Assembly (NCBI GenBank): GCA_019635735.1
Contig: JAHBYX010000003.1
Coordinates: forward strand, 186,001-250,000
Source of the DNA: Mesorhizobium sp.
GTDB taxonomy: Bacteria; Pseudomonadota; Alphaproteobacteria; Rhizobiales; Rhizobiaceae
Direction of reading: 5' to 3'
DNA length: 64,000 bases
A program made the translations under genes and the position numbers. This document shows positions 53,815-61,479 of this stretch, piece after piece (position 1 is the first letter of the stretch; the number at the start of each line of letters is the position of its first letter). The notes beneath the pieces are model-generated. The model was not told the DNA's origin and made no database searches. It saw only the letters and a program-made list of their open reading frames with translations.

Positions 53815-54615
53815 TCAGAGCCCCGTGAACTTCGGCTTGCGTTTCTCGGAGAAGGCGTTGATCGCCTCGAGGTGATCCTGACTGCGGTTGGTCAGCGCCT
53901 CGTAGGCCATGCAGGTGTCCATCATCGTGTGGGCAAGCTGCTTCAGGCCGATGTTGATCGCGGTCTTGGTGTATTTGATCGACTTCATGGCGCCCGATCC
54001 GAGCTTCTTCGCCATCGCGTCGACCTTGGCGTCGAGCTCGGCCGCCGGGACGGCGTAATTGATCAGGCCCATCGCCTGCGCGTCCGGCGCGGTGATCAGG
54101 TCGCCCGTCATCAGGTATTCCTTGGCTTTGGCATAGCCGATCGCCTGCGGCCAGATCACCGCGCCGCCGTCGCCGGCCGCGAGGCCGACGCGCACATGGG
54201 GGTCCCCGAAGCGGGCATGGTCGGCGGCGATGATAATGTCGCAGAACAGCGCCATCGTGGCGCCGAGGCCGACGGCGTCGCCGTTCACCTTGGCGATGAT
54301 GATCTTGTCGCAGTCGAGGATGCCGAACACGACCTTCTTGGCCTCGTTGATCGAGCGGTCGAACATCTCGGTGTCTTCGTACATCATCTTCATGCCGACG
54401 ATGTCGCCGCCGGCCGAGAAGGCCTTGCCCGCGCCGGTGAAGATGACCACGTCGATGGAGTGATCCATGCCGAGATCGTAGAACACGCGCGAAGCCTCCT
54501 CGTGCATGTCCCAGGTCATCGCGTTGAGCTGGTCGGGACGGTTCATCGTCACCGTAAGAGTGCGCCCTTCCTTCTCGAACAGGAAATACTTGTATCCGGA
54601 ATAGTCGACGCTCAT
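53815..54615 (-). CDS. enoyl-CoA hydratase/isomerase family (crotonase), first gene of block 2
   Basis: A 266-residue crotonase: VTMNRPDQLNAMTWDMHEE, VIFTGAGKAFSAGGDIVGMKM (oxyanion hole), KVNGDAVGLGATMALFCDIIIAADHARFGDPHVRVGLAAGDGG (second loop) and C-terminal EAINAFSEKRKPKF. The Asp/Gly-rich loop GDPHVRVGLAAGDGG has Asp rather than Glu at the hydratase positions, as in some isomerases or ring-processing members. ATG at 54615 with GGAGGA upstream; operator candidate E lies 40 nt before it. It opens a six-gene operon running to 47744. Confidence 0.88.
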   Translation of the reverse strand: MSVDYSGYKYFLFEKEGRTLTVTMNRPDQLNAMTWDMHEEASRVFYDLGMDHSIDVVIFTGAGKAFSAGGDIVGMKMMYEDTEMFDRSINEAKKVVFGILDCDKIIIAKVNGDAVGLGATMALFCDIIIAADHARFGDPHVRVGLAAGDGGAVIWPQAIGYAKAKEYLMTGDLITAPDAQAMGLINYAVPAAELDAKVDAMAKKLGSGAMKSIKYTKTAINIGLKQLAHTMMDTCMAYEALTNRSQDHLEAINAFSEKRKPKFTGL

Positions 54616-54654
54616 GGGATCCTCCGATCGGGCGGCCGCATCGGCGACCATTTT

Positions 54655-54670
54655 TCTAACGCTAGTTCGA
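54655..54670. promoter_or_regulatory. operator candidate E, upstream of block 2
   Basis: TCTAAC-GCTA-GTTCGA, flanked by TTTT on the left and AAAAC on the right. It lies 40 nt upstream of the crotonase start, within the expected promoter, and 9 nt after the stop of the acyl-CoA synthetase of the previous operon. Confidence 0.75.
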
Positions 54671-54678
54671 AAACAGGT

Positions 54679-56796
54679 TCAGTTCAAGTCCTGACGCGGC
54701 ACGACCAGGGCGTCGAGCGCCACCGCGCCCTCGCCTTTCGGCCACACGACGACAGGGTTCAGATCGATTGTCTCGATGTCTTCGGCATGCGCTGCGGCGA
54801 AGGCGGAGACGTTCACCAGCAGGTCGGCGATGGCATCGACATCGGAGGCCGGCGCGCCGCGCACGCCCGACAGGAGCGCGCGACCGCGGATCTCGTCGAT
54901 CATCCGCATCGCCTCGTCGCGGCCGAACGGCGCGAGACGGAAGGTGACGTCCTTCAGCACCTCGACATGCACGCCGCCGAGCCCGAACATCACCGCCGGT
55001 CCGAACACCGGATCGCGCGAAACGCCGACGATCACCTCGACGCCCTTCTTCGCCATCGGCGCGACCAGCACGCCCTCGATCCTGGCGTCCGGCCGGTGCT
55101 TCGCCGCGCGTTCGATCAGCGTCGCATACCCTGCCACGACCGCCTCACGGTCGGCGACGCCGACCAGCACGCCGCCGATCTCCGTCTTGTGCTCGATGTC
55201 GGGCGAGACGATCTTCAGCACGACCGGGTAGCCGATCGCATCCGCGGCGCTTCCGGCGGCCTTGGCGTCGGCCGCAATTCGCTCGTCGAGGAAGGGTATG
55301 CCCGCCTCGCCGAGAAGATCCTTGGCAGCACGTTCCGACATCGGCCCCGTGCCGATCGCGGCGGCCGGCGCGACCTGCCTCTCGTCCGACGCGAGCGACA
55401 GGCTCTGGCCGAAGCGCGACAGCGCGGCCAGCGCCGCGACCGCCCGGTCGCAATCCTCGAAGACGAGGAAGCCGGCCTGCTCGTATTCCTTGACGACCTC
55501 CGGATCGGCGATCATCTGCAGCGCGATCAGGCGATCCGGAAAGCGCTCGCAGCCCTTGGCGATCGCGTCGCGCAACGGTTTGGACAGCGTACGCGTGTTC
55601 GGCACGGTGGTGAAGAAGCCGATCAGCGCGTCGTAGCCGCCCTGCTCGAGGATCACCTCGATGTTCTTCGCCAGCAGGTTCATGTCATTCAAGGCCTGCG
55701 CCGTCGTGTCGACCGGGTTGACCACGGTCGCGAAGGGCAGCAGTTCCTTCAGCACCTTTTGCGCGGCATCCGGCATCGGCGCGACGTCCATGCCGTAGCG
55801 TTCGGCCGCGTCCGAGATCAGCACGCCCGCGCCGCCGGACAGCGTGACGACGCCCAGCTTGTTTCCCTTCGGAAAAATCCCGCGCGCGCAGGCATAGGCG
55901 ATGTCGATCTGCTCCTCGGTCGTCGTCGCGCGATGGACGCCGTACTGGCTGAACAGCGCGTCGTAGATCGCATCCGAACCGGCAAGCGAGGCGGTGTGCG
56001 AACTCGCCGCTCGCGCGCCGATCTCGGAGCGGCCGACCTTCATCATCACGATCGGCTTGCCGTTCGCCCGCGCCAGCGCCAGGGCGCGGCGGAAGCGGGC
56101 GCCGTCGCGCACGCCCTCGACATAGGCCATGATCACCTTGATGTCGGGCTGCGCCGCCATCCACTCGAGGCTCTCCGCCACGTCGACGTCGGCCTCGTTG
56201 CCGGTGGTGATCCAGTAGTTGATGCCGATGCCGCGCTTGCGGGCCATGTAGGCGATGTGCGAGCCGTAAGCGCCCGACTGGCTGATGATGCCGAGCGGGC
56301 CCGGGAACGGCATCTCCCTGTCCAGCGACTGCGTGAACGTGCCGTAGAAGCCGATCTGCGGATTGAAGATGCCGAGGCAGTTGGGACCCAACAGGCGCAG
56401 GCCGCCGGCCCGCGCGATCTCGGTAATGCGGCCCTGGATGGCGATCCCGTCCTCGCCGCTCTCGGCATAGCCGGCGGAGAAGATGACCGCGCCCTTGACG
56501 CCCTTCTCGACGCATTCGCGCACCGCCTGCTCGGTCAGCGCGGCCGGAACGGCGAGCAGCGCCACATCGGGCACCTCGGGCACGTCTGCCAGCGTCCTGT
56601 AGGCCTTCAGCCCCTGCACCGTCTCGCGGTTCGGGTTGACCGGATAGATCCCGCCCTTGAAGCCGCCCTCGATCAGGTAGCGCACCGGCCGGCCGGAAAT
56701 GCGCGTGGCATCGTCCGACGCGCCGAGGATCGCCACGGAGCGAGGGCGGAACAGCGCGTCGAGGCTGGTGGGCGGGGCGACATGTTTCATGGTCAT
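54679..56796 (-). CDS. fused ADP-forming acyl-CoA synthetase (acetate-CoA ligase family, alpha-beta fusion)
   Basis: A 705-residue protein. Residues 10-460 are the alpha part: CoA-binding Rossmann domain (LFRPRSVAILGASDDATRISGRP, YPVNPNRETVQGLKAY), succinyl-CoA ligase-like domains (GPLGIISQSGAYGSHIAYMA) and the phospho-His loop ARAASSHTASLAGSD. Residues 480-705 are the ATP-grasp beta part (GYPVVLKIVSPDIEHKTEIGGV, VMFGLGGVHVEVLKDVTFRLAP, IDLNPVVV). Such enzymes interconvert acyl-CoA + ADP + Pi and acid + ATP + CoA. The start is ATG at 56796, 5 nt after the acyl-CoA dehydrogenase stop, with MKHVAPP at 56790 as an alternative. Last gene of block 3. Confidence 0.88.
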   Translation of the reverse strand: MTMKHVAPPTSLDALFRPRSVAILGASDDATRISGRPVRYLIEGGFKGGIYPVNPNRETVQGLKAYRTLADVPEVPDVALLAVPAALTEQAVRECVEKGVKGAVIFSAGYAESGEDGIAIQGRITEIARAGGLRLLGPNCLGIFNPQIGFYGTFTQSLDREMPFPGPLGIISQSGAYGSHIAYMARKRGIGINYWITTGNEADVDVAESLEWMAAQPDIKVIMAYVEGVRDGARFRRALALARANGKPIVMMKVGRSEIGARAASSHTASLAGSDAIYDALFSQYGVHRATTTEEQIDIAYACARGIFPKGNKLGVVTLSGGAGVLISDAAERYGMDVAPMPDAAQKVLKELLPFATVVNPVDTTAQALNDMNLLAKNIEVILEQGGYDALIGFFTTVPNTRTLSKPLRDAIAKGCERFPDRLIALQMIADPEVVKEYEQAGFLVFEDCDRAVAALAALSRFGQSLSLASDERQVAPAAAIGTGPMSERAAKDLLGEAGIPFLDERIAADAKAAGSAADAIGYPVVLKIVSPDIEHKTEIGGVLVGVADREAVVAGYATLIERAAKHRPDARIEGVLVAPMAKKGVEVIVGVSRDPVFGPAVMFGLGGVHVEVLKDVTFRLAPFGRDEAMRMIDEIRGRALLSGVRGAPASDVDAIADLLVNVSAFAAAHAEDIETIDLNPVVVWPKGEGAVALDALVVPRQDLN

Positions 56797-56801
56797 CGAA
56801 C

Positions 56802-58037
56802 TCAGAAATGGACCCCGTTGGCGAGCAGGTCGCGCGCGATGGTGCGGCGCTGGATCTCGCTGGTGCCGTCGGGGATGCGCATCGAGCGCGTGAACCGGTA
56901 GCCGGCCTCGAGCCGCAATTCGTTGGTCAGGCCCATGCCGCCATGCACCTGGATGCAGCGGTCGAAGACGCGGTTGGCGGCGTCGGTGCAGTGCAGCTTG
57001 ACCATCGACGTCTCGGCAAGCGCCTTCTCGCCGCGTTCCAGCTTCATGGCGCAGTCGACCAGCATCGTCTCGGCGGCATAGATCTCGGCAGCGCTGTCGG
57101 CGAGCAGGATCTGCACCGCCTGATGATCGGCGATCGGCTTGCCGAAGGTCTTGCGCACCTTGGCGTAGTCGACCGCCTGGTTCAGCGCCCAGCGCGCCAT
57201 GCCGACGCAGGTGGCGGACAGGCCGAGCCGGCCCGTGTTGACGCCGCGCATCGCGACCTTGAGGCCGTGGTTCACCTCGCCGAGACGATGCGTGTCGGGA
57301 ACGCGCAGGCCGTCGAAGGAGAGGATGCCGATCTCGGCGCCGAGCTGACCCATGATCGGGATCGTCGAGACCACCTCGAAGCCCTTCCACGACGTCTCGA
57401 CGAAGAAGCCGGTGATGCCACCCTTGCGCTGCGCGACGAGGCCGGGGTCGGTAATCGCGAAGATCATCGCGTAGTCGGCATAGGGACCGTTGGTGATCCA
57501 CTGCTTCGAGCCGGTGATCACCCAGTCGTTGCCGTCCTTCACCGCGCGCGTCTTCATGCCGAAGACGTCGGAGCCGGCGTCGGGTTCGGACAGGCCGAAG
57601 CAGAGCGTCTTCTCGCCAGATCCGAGTTGCGGCAGGTAGGTGTCGCGCAGCGACGGGTCGAGGAAGGTCAATACCGGCGACAGGCCGTTGGTGAAAGGCG
57701 ACGGGATCACCACCGGATGGATGAGCGTGCGCCCCGGCCCGCAATGCATCGACAGAAGCCAGTTGAGGTAGACCGAGGCCAGCGGCCCGAGCCCGCTGCC
57801 GCCGAGTTCTTCGGGGCCGAACATCGTGTAGAACCCAGCCTCGGCCGACTTCGTCCGCACCTCGCGCTTCAGCGCCTCGACTTCCGGCGTGAAGCGTCCG
57901 CGCTCGTCGTAGATCGTGCGATCCGATGCGAGCACCGCCTTGTTGGCGGCCTCGATCGGCACGACCTCCTGCTCGACGAAGCGGATCAGGCTTTCGCCGG
58001 TCTGGACGATCTCTTCAGGGATGAGAGCGATGTTCAT
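56802..58037 (-). CDS. acyl-CoA dehydrogenase (block 3)
   Basis: A 411-residue acyl-CoA dehydrogenase of the longer type: YTMFGPEELGGSGLGPLASVYLNW, LCFGLSEPDAGSDVFGMKTRAVK, WVITGSKQWITNGPYADYAMIFA, RKTFGKPIADHQAVQILLADSAA and HGGMGLTNELRLEAGYRFTRSMRIPDGTSEIQRRTIA. Every conserved binding segment is present. It is one of three dehydrogenases in the cluster, none strongly alike. It starts 1 nt from the DUF35 gene stop. It may dehydrogenate the side-chain CoA ester handled by the adjacent MaoC pair. Confidence 0.92.
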   Translation of the reverse strand: MNIALIPEEIVQTGESLIRFVEQEVVPIEAANKAVLASDRTIYDERGRFTPEVEALKREVRTKSAEAGFYTMFGPEELGGSGLGPLASVYLNWLLSMHCGPGRTLIHPVVIPSPFTNGLSPVLTFLDPSLRDTYLPQLGSGEKTLCFGLSEPDAGSDVFGMKTRAVKDGNDWVITGSKQWITNGPYADYAMIFAITDPGLVAQRKGGITGFFVETSWKGFEVVSTIPIMGQLGAEIGILSFDGLRVPDTHRLGEVNHGLKVAMRGVNTGRLGLSATCVGMARWALNQAVDYAKVRKTFGKPIADHQAVQILLADSAAEIYAAETMLVDCAMKLERGEKALAETSMVKLHCTDAANRVFDRCIQVHGGMGLTNELRLEAGYRFTRSMRIPDGTSEIQRRTIARDLLANGVHF

Positions 58038-58038
58038 C

Positions 58039-58461
58039 TCAGTCCTTGTCGAGCGTGAATTTCGGCAGGGTGAGTTCGGGCGTGACGTCGTCGAACTTCA
58101 CCGTAACGCGGTCGCCGATCGCCGCCCGCTCGACATCCTTGGTGACGATGTTGGTCAGCATGCGCGGACCCTCGTCGAGCGCGATCATCGCGATGACGTA
58201 GGGCACGTCGGCGGCGAAGACCGGACCGGCCGGCTTGCGCGCGATCGTGTAGGAGTAGATCTCGCCCTTGCCGCTGGCGTCCGTCCATTCGAGATCGTCG
58301 GAATGGCAGTGCGGGCAGAGCTCGCGCGGATAGAAGTGATGCTTGCCGCAGGCGCGGCAGCGCGGGATCGACAGGCGATGCTCGCGCGCGGCGTCCCAGA
58401 AGGGCTTGGTGCCCGGATCGATGACGGGCTGCGGCTTCTCGTAGGCTTGGGTCTCGCTCAT
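58039..58461 (-). CDS. Zn-ribbon/OB-fold protein (DUF35), thiolase partner
   Basis: A 140-residue protein. A short helix (KPFWDAAREHRLSIPRC) leads to a zinc ribbon with four Cys, CRAC (35-38) and CPHC (49-52), then an OB-fold (GEIYSYTIARKPAGPVFAADVPYVIAMIAL, DRVTVKFDD). DUF35 proteins form complexes with SCP2-type thiolases; in actinobacterial steroid degradation the Ltp2-DUF35 complex is a retro-aldolase. Here the gene lies 10 nt after the thiolase gene, so a complex of the two is expected. The OB-fold probably closes the CoA or acyl tunnel. Confidence 0.88.
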   Translation of the reverse strand: MSETQAYEKPQPVIDPGTKPFWDAAREHRLSIPRCRACGKHHFYPRELCPHCHSDDLEWTDASGKGEIYSYTIARKPAGPVFAADVPYVIAMIALDEGPRMLTNIVTKDVERAAIGDRVTVKFDDVTPELTLPKFTLDKD

Positions 58462-58471
58462 CGTGATCGCC

Positions 58472-59638
58472 TCAGCTGTTCGCCAGAATGACCGTTGCGC
58501 CCGACGACAGCGTGCCGCCGGTGCCGTGGACCAGCGCGGTGTCGACCTTCTTCACCTGACGATCGCCCGCCTCGCCGCGCAGCTGGCGAACCGCCTCGAC
58601 CAGCAGGAAGATGCCGTACATGCCGGGGTGGCAGTAGGACAGGCCGCCACCATTTGTGTTGAGCGGGAAGGCGCCGCCCGGCGCGGTGCGCTGGTTCATC
58701 ACGAACTGCCCGCCCTCGCCGCGCTTGCAGAAGCCGAGCGCCTCGAGCGTCATCAGCACCGTGATCGTGAAACTGTCGTAGCACTCCACCAGGTCGATCG
58801 CGTCGTGGCTGACACCGGCCATCTGGAAGGCGCGCTGCGACGACATCTCGGCTGCCGTCAGCCGCGCCAGATCAGGCATCGCACCGATCGACCAGTGCGT
58901 ATGCGCCTCGCCGTAGCCGCGGATATGCGTCATCTTCGCGCCATGCGCCCGGGCATTGTCTGCGGTGGTCATGACGATCGCGCCCGCGCCGTCCGTGACG
59001 AGACAGCAGTCGAGCAGCTTGAGCGGGTCCGACACCTTGGTGGAGTTCATCACGTCGTCGATCGTGATCGGGTCGCGCATCGTGGCGGCCGGGTTCAAGC
59101 TCGCCCACTTCCGCGTCGCCACGGCGATCTCGGCAAGCTGCTCTTCCGTGGTGCCGAACTCGTGCATGTGCCGGCGCGCGGCGAGCGCATAGCCGCCAAC
59201 CGGCTGCGGGATGCCCCAGACGTTCTCGAACTGCATGGTGAGCACGGAGGGGCGGCCGCCGAGCGCGCGGCTTCGCTCGCTCTTCTGGGTGGAGCCGTAG
59301 ACGATCAGCGCGACGTCGCAATAGCCCTTCTCGATCGCCATCGCGGCATGCGCGACATGCGCCTCGAAGGCCGAGCCGCCGATATTGGTCGTGTCGGCAA
59401 ACCGCGGATGGATGCCGAGATATTCGCCCAGCGTGACCGAGGGCAGCTGGCCGGGGCCGGGAACGCCCCACAGGCCCGCGACCAGCAGGCCGTCGACGTC
59501 GCGCATGGGTATACGCGCATCGTCGAGTGCAGCCTTCGCCGCGCGCGCCTGCACCTGCAGCACCGAGCCGCCACCGACCACCCTGCCTTCCTTCAGGGGG
59601 ACGTCGCCCACCCCAACGATCACTGCTTCGCGCGCCAT
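58472..59638 (-). CDS. SCP2/Ltp2-type thiolase-fold protein lacking the nucleophilic Cys
   Basis: A 388-residue thiolase-superfamily protein. The segment where thiolases carry the nucleophilic Cys reads TNIGGSAFEAHVAHA (84-98): Gly88-Ser89, no Cys. The C-terminal CGGG-type loop is LVHGTGGTLSSGA. YDSFTITVLMTLEALGFCKRGEGG (287-310) and NTNGGGLSYCHPGM (327-340, His337) match lipid-transfer-protein thiolases such as Ltp2, in which retro-aldol cleavage depends on a Tyr instead of a Cys. Tyr287 in the YDSF motif is the candidate. The family partner DUF35 follows. It likely cleaves a tertiary or alpha-branched beta-hydroxyacyl-CoA. A plain beta-ketothiolase function looks unlikely. Confidence 0.85.
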   Translation of the reverse strand: MAREAVIVGVGDVPLKEGRVVGGGSVLQVQARAAKAALDDARIPMRDVDGLLVAGLWGVPGPGQLPSVTLGEYLGIHPRFADTTNIGGSAFEAHVAHAAMAIEKGYCDVALIVYGSTQKSERSRALGGRPSVLTMQFENVWGIPQPVGGYALAARRHMHEFGTTEEQLAEIAVATRKWASLNPAATMRDPITIDDVMNSTKVSDPLKLLDCCLVTDGAGAIVMTTADNARAHGAKMTHIRGYGEAHTHWSIGAMPDLARLTAAEMSSQRAFQMAGVSHDAIDLVECYDSFTITVLMTLEALGFCKRGEGGQFVMNQRTAPGGAFPLNTNGGGLSYCHPGMYGIFLLVEAVRQLRGEAGDRQVKKVDTALVHGTGGTLSSGATVILANS

Positions 59639-59640
59639 GC

Positions 59641-60090
59641 TCAGGACTTTCCGTTCTCGATTGGCTGGAGGGCATGGCCCGCCAGTATTTGCCGCTCGCC
59701 GGCCCGGCAGACGAGCCGGATGCGGGCGCAGGTTTCGCCGTCACGCGCGACGAGTTCCTCGACCGAACCGGTCACCTCGACCGTGTCGCCGACGAAGACC
59801 GGCCCGACGAAGGCGATGTCGATCTCGCCGCAGGCGTCGAAGCGGCCGTCGCTCCACTCGTTGAGCATCTGGGCCACGAAGGCGAGCGTCATGAGACCGT
59901 GAGCGATGGTCCGCCCGAACGGGCCGGTCCTGGAATATTCGGGATCGACGTGGATCGGATTGAAATCTCCCGTGGCCTCGGCATAGGCGTTGATCATCTC
60001 CTGCGTGATAGAGCGGGTCAGCATCGGCAGCGTGTCGCCGACGGCGATCTGCGTCGCATCGCTGCTGAGCGCATGTGCAGCCGGGCTCAC
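59641..60090 (-). CDS. MaoC-family hydratase, catalytic subunit
   Basis: A 149-residue single hotdog. The hydratase-2 motif is complete: YAEATGDFNPIHVDPEYSRT (36-55), with Asp42 and His47 as the catalytic dyad, followed by PFGRTIAHGLMTLAFVAQML. It would hydrate a trans-2-enoyl-CoA to a 3-hydroxyacyl-CoA. The start is GTG at 60090, overlapping the stop of the preceding hotdog gene as GTGA. The partner hotdog lacks these residues, so the two probably form a heteromer like ChsH1-ChsH2. Confidence 0.88.
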   Translation of the reverse strand: MSPAAHALSSDATQIAVGDTLPMLTRSITQEMINAYAEATGDFNPIHVDPEYSRTGPFGRTIAHGLMTLAFVAQMLNEWSDGRFDACGEIDIAFVGPVFVGDTVEVTGSVEELVARDGETCARIRLVCRAGERQILAGHALQPIENGKS

Positions 60091-60506
60091 AGGTCCTTCC
60101 CCCAGATCGACGTGACTTGGCCCGAGGAGACGAGCGTACCGTCCGACCCGCGCGTCTCGAAGCTGGAGACCACGTAGGGACGTTCCTTGCGGATGTATTT
60201 CTCGATCACGGTGCCCTGGATGGACAGTTTCTCCCCCACCTCGATCGGACGATGGAAGCGGATCGACTGCTTGGCATGGATGCCGCCGGGCGGGCTTCTT
60301 CGAGCCATCAGAAGATCGATCAGGTAGGCCGACGCGATCATCGACGGGGCGCGGCGCGTTCCGCTGCGCTCGCGATAGAGCGAGCCGTCATTGCCCGTCG
60401 CGGACAGGAACCCGTCGACCACGTCCGCGCTGACGTCGAACGTCAGCGGTTCGGCGGGATAGACGTCGCCGACGGCGACTTCGTCATATCGGCGATACGC
60501 ACTCAT
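60087..60506 (-). CDS. MaoC-like hotdog protein, apparently non-catalytic partner
   Basis: A 139-residue hotdog protein (FAS1-type dehydratase N-terminal domain-like): MSAYRRYDEVAVGDVYPAEP, ATGNDGSLYRERSG (36-49), KQSIRFHRPIEVGEKLSIQG and KERPYVVSSFETRGSDG. Aligned to the catalytic motif of the next gene (ATGDFNPIH), the Asp and His positions are Asn39 and Tyr44. This matches split MaoC systems in which one subunit binds the acyl chain and the other performs catalysis. It is 3 nt after the SDR and translationally coupled to the catalytic subunit. Confidence 0.82.
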   Translation of the reverse strand: MSAYRRYDEVAVGDVYPAEPLTFDVSADVVDGFLSATGNDGSLYRERSGTRRAPSMIASAYLIDLLMARRSPPGGIHAKQSIRFHRPIEVGEKLSIQGTVIEKYIRKERPYVVSSFETRGSDGTLVSSGQVTSIWGKDL

Positions 60507-60509
60507 CGC

Positions 60510-61421
60510 TCAGACTGGCGTCCACGAGAACACGTCGCGCGACATGTGCAGCGGGATGAAGGAGCTCTTCAGCGTCGGCAGCATGTGGTCGCGCAGCGTT
60601 TCGGGCGTCCAGCCCTCGGAGCGATGCACCGAACGCAGCGGCCGCGGCTGGCTCATCAGGAAGATCTCGTTGCCGCGCACGGCGAAGATCTGGCCGTTGA
60701 CCTCCTTCGAGTCGTCGCTGGCGAGGAACACCGCCACCGGCGCGATCTTGTCGGGGGTGAGCATGCGCAGGCCCTTCAGGCGCTCTTCCTGGTCGGGCGT
60801 GTTCGGGATCGAGCCGATCATGCGGCTCCAGGCGAACGGCGAGATACAGTTCGAACGGACGTTGAACTTCGCCATGTCGAGGGCCAGCGATTTCGACAGG
60901 CCGATGATGCCCATCTTCGCCGCCGAATAGTTCGCCTGGCCGGGATTGCCGACGAGGCCGGAGGTCGACGTCATGTGGATGAACGTGCCGCTCTCCTGCT
61001 TGCGGAAATGCTCGGCGGCGGCGCGGCTGACATAGAAGCTGCCGTAGAGATGGACCTTGATGACCGAGTCCCAGTCCTCTTCGGTCATCTTGTGGAAGAT
61101 CACGTCGCGCAGGATGCCGGCATTGTTCACGACCACGTCGATCTTGCCGAACGTATCCACCGCGCGGGCCACCATCGCCTTGGCGGCGGCCGGATCCGAC
61201 ACGCTTCCATAGTCCGCGACCGCCTCGCCGCCGGCCGCCTTGATGTCGCGGACCACCTCGTTCGCCGGACCGGCGGTTTCGTCATTGCCTTCGAGCGACA
61301 CGCCCGGGTCGTTGACGACGATCTTGGCACCGTGCGCCGCCATCATCAGTGCCATCTCGCGACCGATGCCGCGCCCGGCGCCGGTGATCAGCGCTACCTT
61401 GTTCTCCAGCATTCCAGCCAT
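60510..61421 (-). CDS. SDR, MFE-2-like 3-hydroxyacyl-CoA dehydrogenase
   Basis: A 303-residue SDR of the type found in the dehydrogenase part of peroxisomal multifunctional enzyme 2. ITGAGRGIGREMALMMAAHGAKIVVNDPGVSLEG with the long insertion after beta-2, NNAGILRDVIFHKMTEEDWD, HMTSTSGLVGNPGQANYSAAKMGIIGLSK (Ser, Tyr, Lys) and an extra C-terminal 60 residues (VRGNEIFLMSQPRPLRSVHR). It would oxidise the 3-hydroxyacyl-CoA made by the adjacent MaoC hydratase, or act on a related alcohol. The ATG at 61421 has alternatives at residue 4 (MLENK). Confidence 0.87.
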   Translation of the reverse strand: MAGMLENKVALITGAGRGIGREMALMMAAHGAKIVVNDPGVSLEGNDETAGPANEVVRDIKAAGGEAVADYGSVSDPAAAKAMVARAVDTFGKIDVVVNNAGILRDVIFHKMTEEDWDSVIKVHLYGSFYVSRAAAEHFRKQESGTFIHMTSTSGLVGNPGQANYSAAKMGIIGLSKSLALDMAKFNVRSNCISPFAWSRMIGSIPNTPDQEERLKGLRMLTPDKIAPVAVFLASDDSKEVNGQIFAVRGNEIFLMSQPRPLRSVHRSEGWTPETLRDHMLPTLKSSFIPLHMSRDVFSWTPV

Positions 61422-61479
61422 CGTCTCGGTTACCTTCCGAATAGTCTGTCGAAGTCTCTATGGGCCGATGCCAAAGGCA

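Noticed and set aside
54655..54670. Operator E as a terminator of the synthetase gene
   Set aside because: The palindrome arms are only 6 bp, AT-rich and lack a T-run in the right orientation. The same sequence recurs upstream of other operons, so an operator is the better explanation.
50581..56901. A 2106-codon open frame on the plus strand
   Set aside because: It lies antisense to five tightly packed, well-conserved genes (MmgE/PrpD, ligase, acyl-CoA dehydrogenase, crotonase, synthetase). Its composition is rich in Arg, His and Asp with no recognisable domain, as expected for the opposite strand of GC-rich genes.
54679..57744. Apparent 1021-residue extension of the ADP-forming synthetase
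   Set aside because: The first 300 or so residues are the alternative frame of the acyl-CoA dehydrogenase at 56802-58037. The synthetase family N-terminus starts at 56796.
58472..59638. Ordinary acetyl-CoA acetyltransferase (degradative thiolase)
   Set aside because: The active-site Cys and the C-terminal CGGG loop are both absent, and a DUF35 gene follows, so it is assigned to the SCP2/Ltp2 group.
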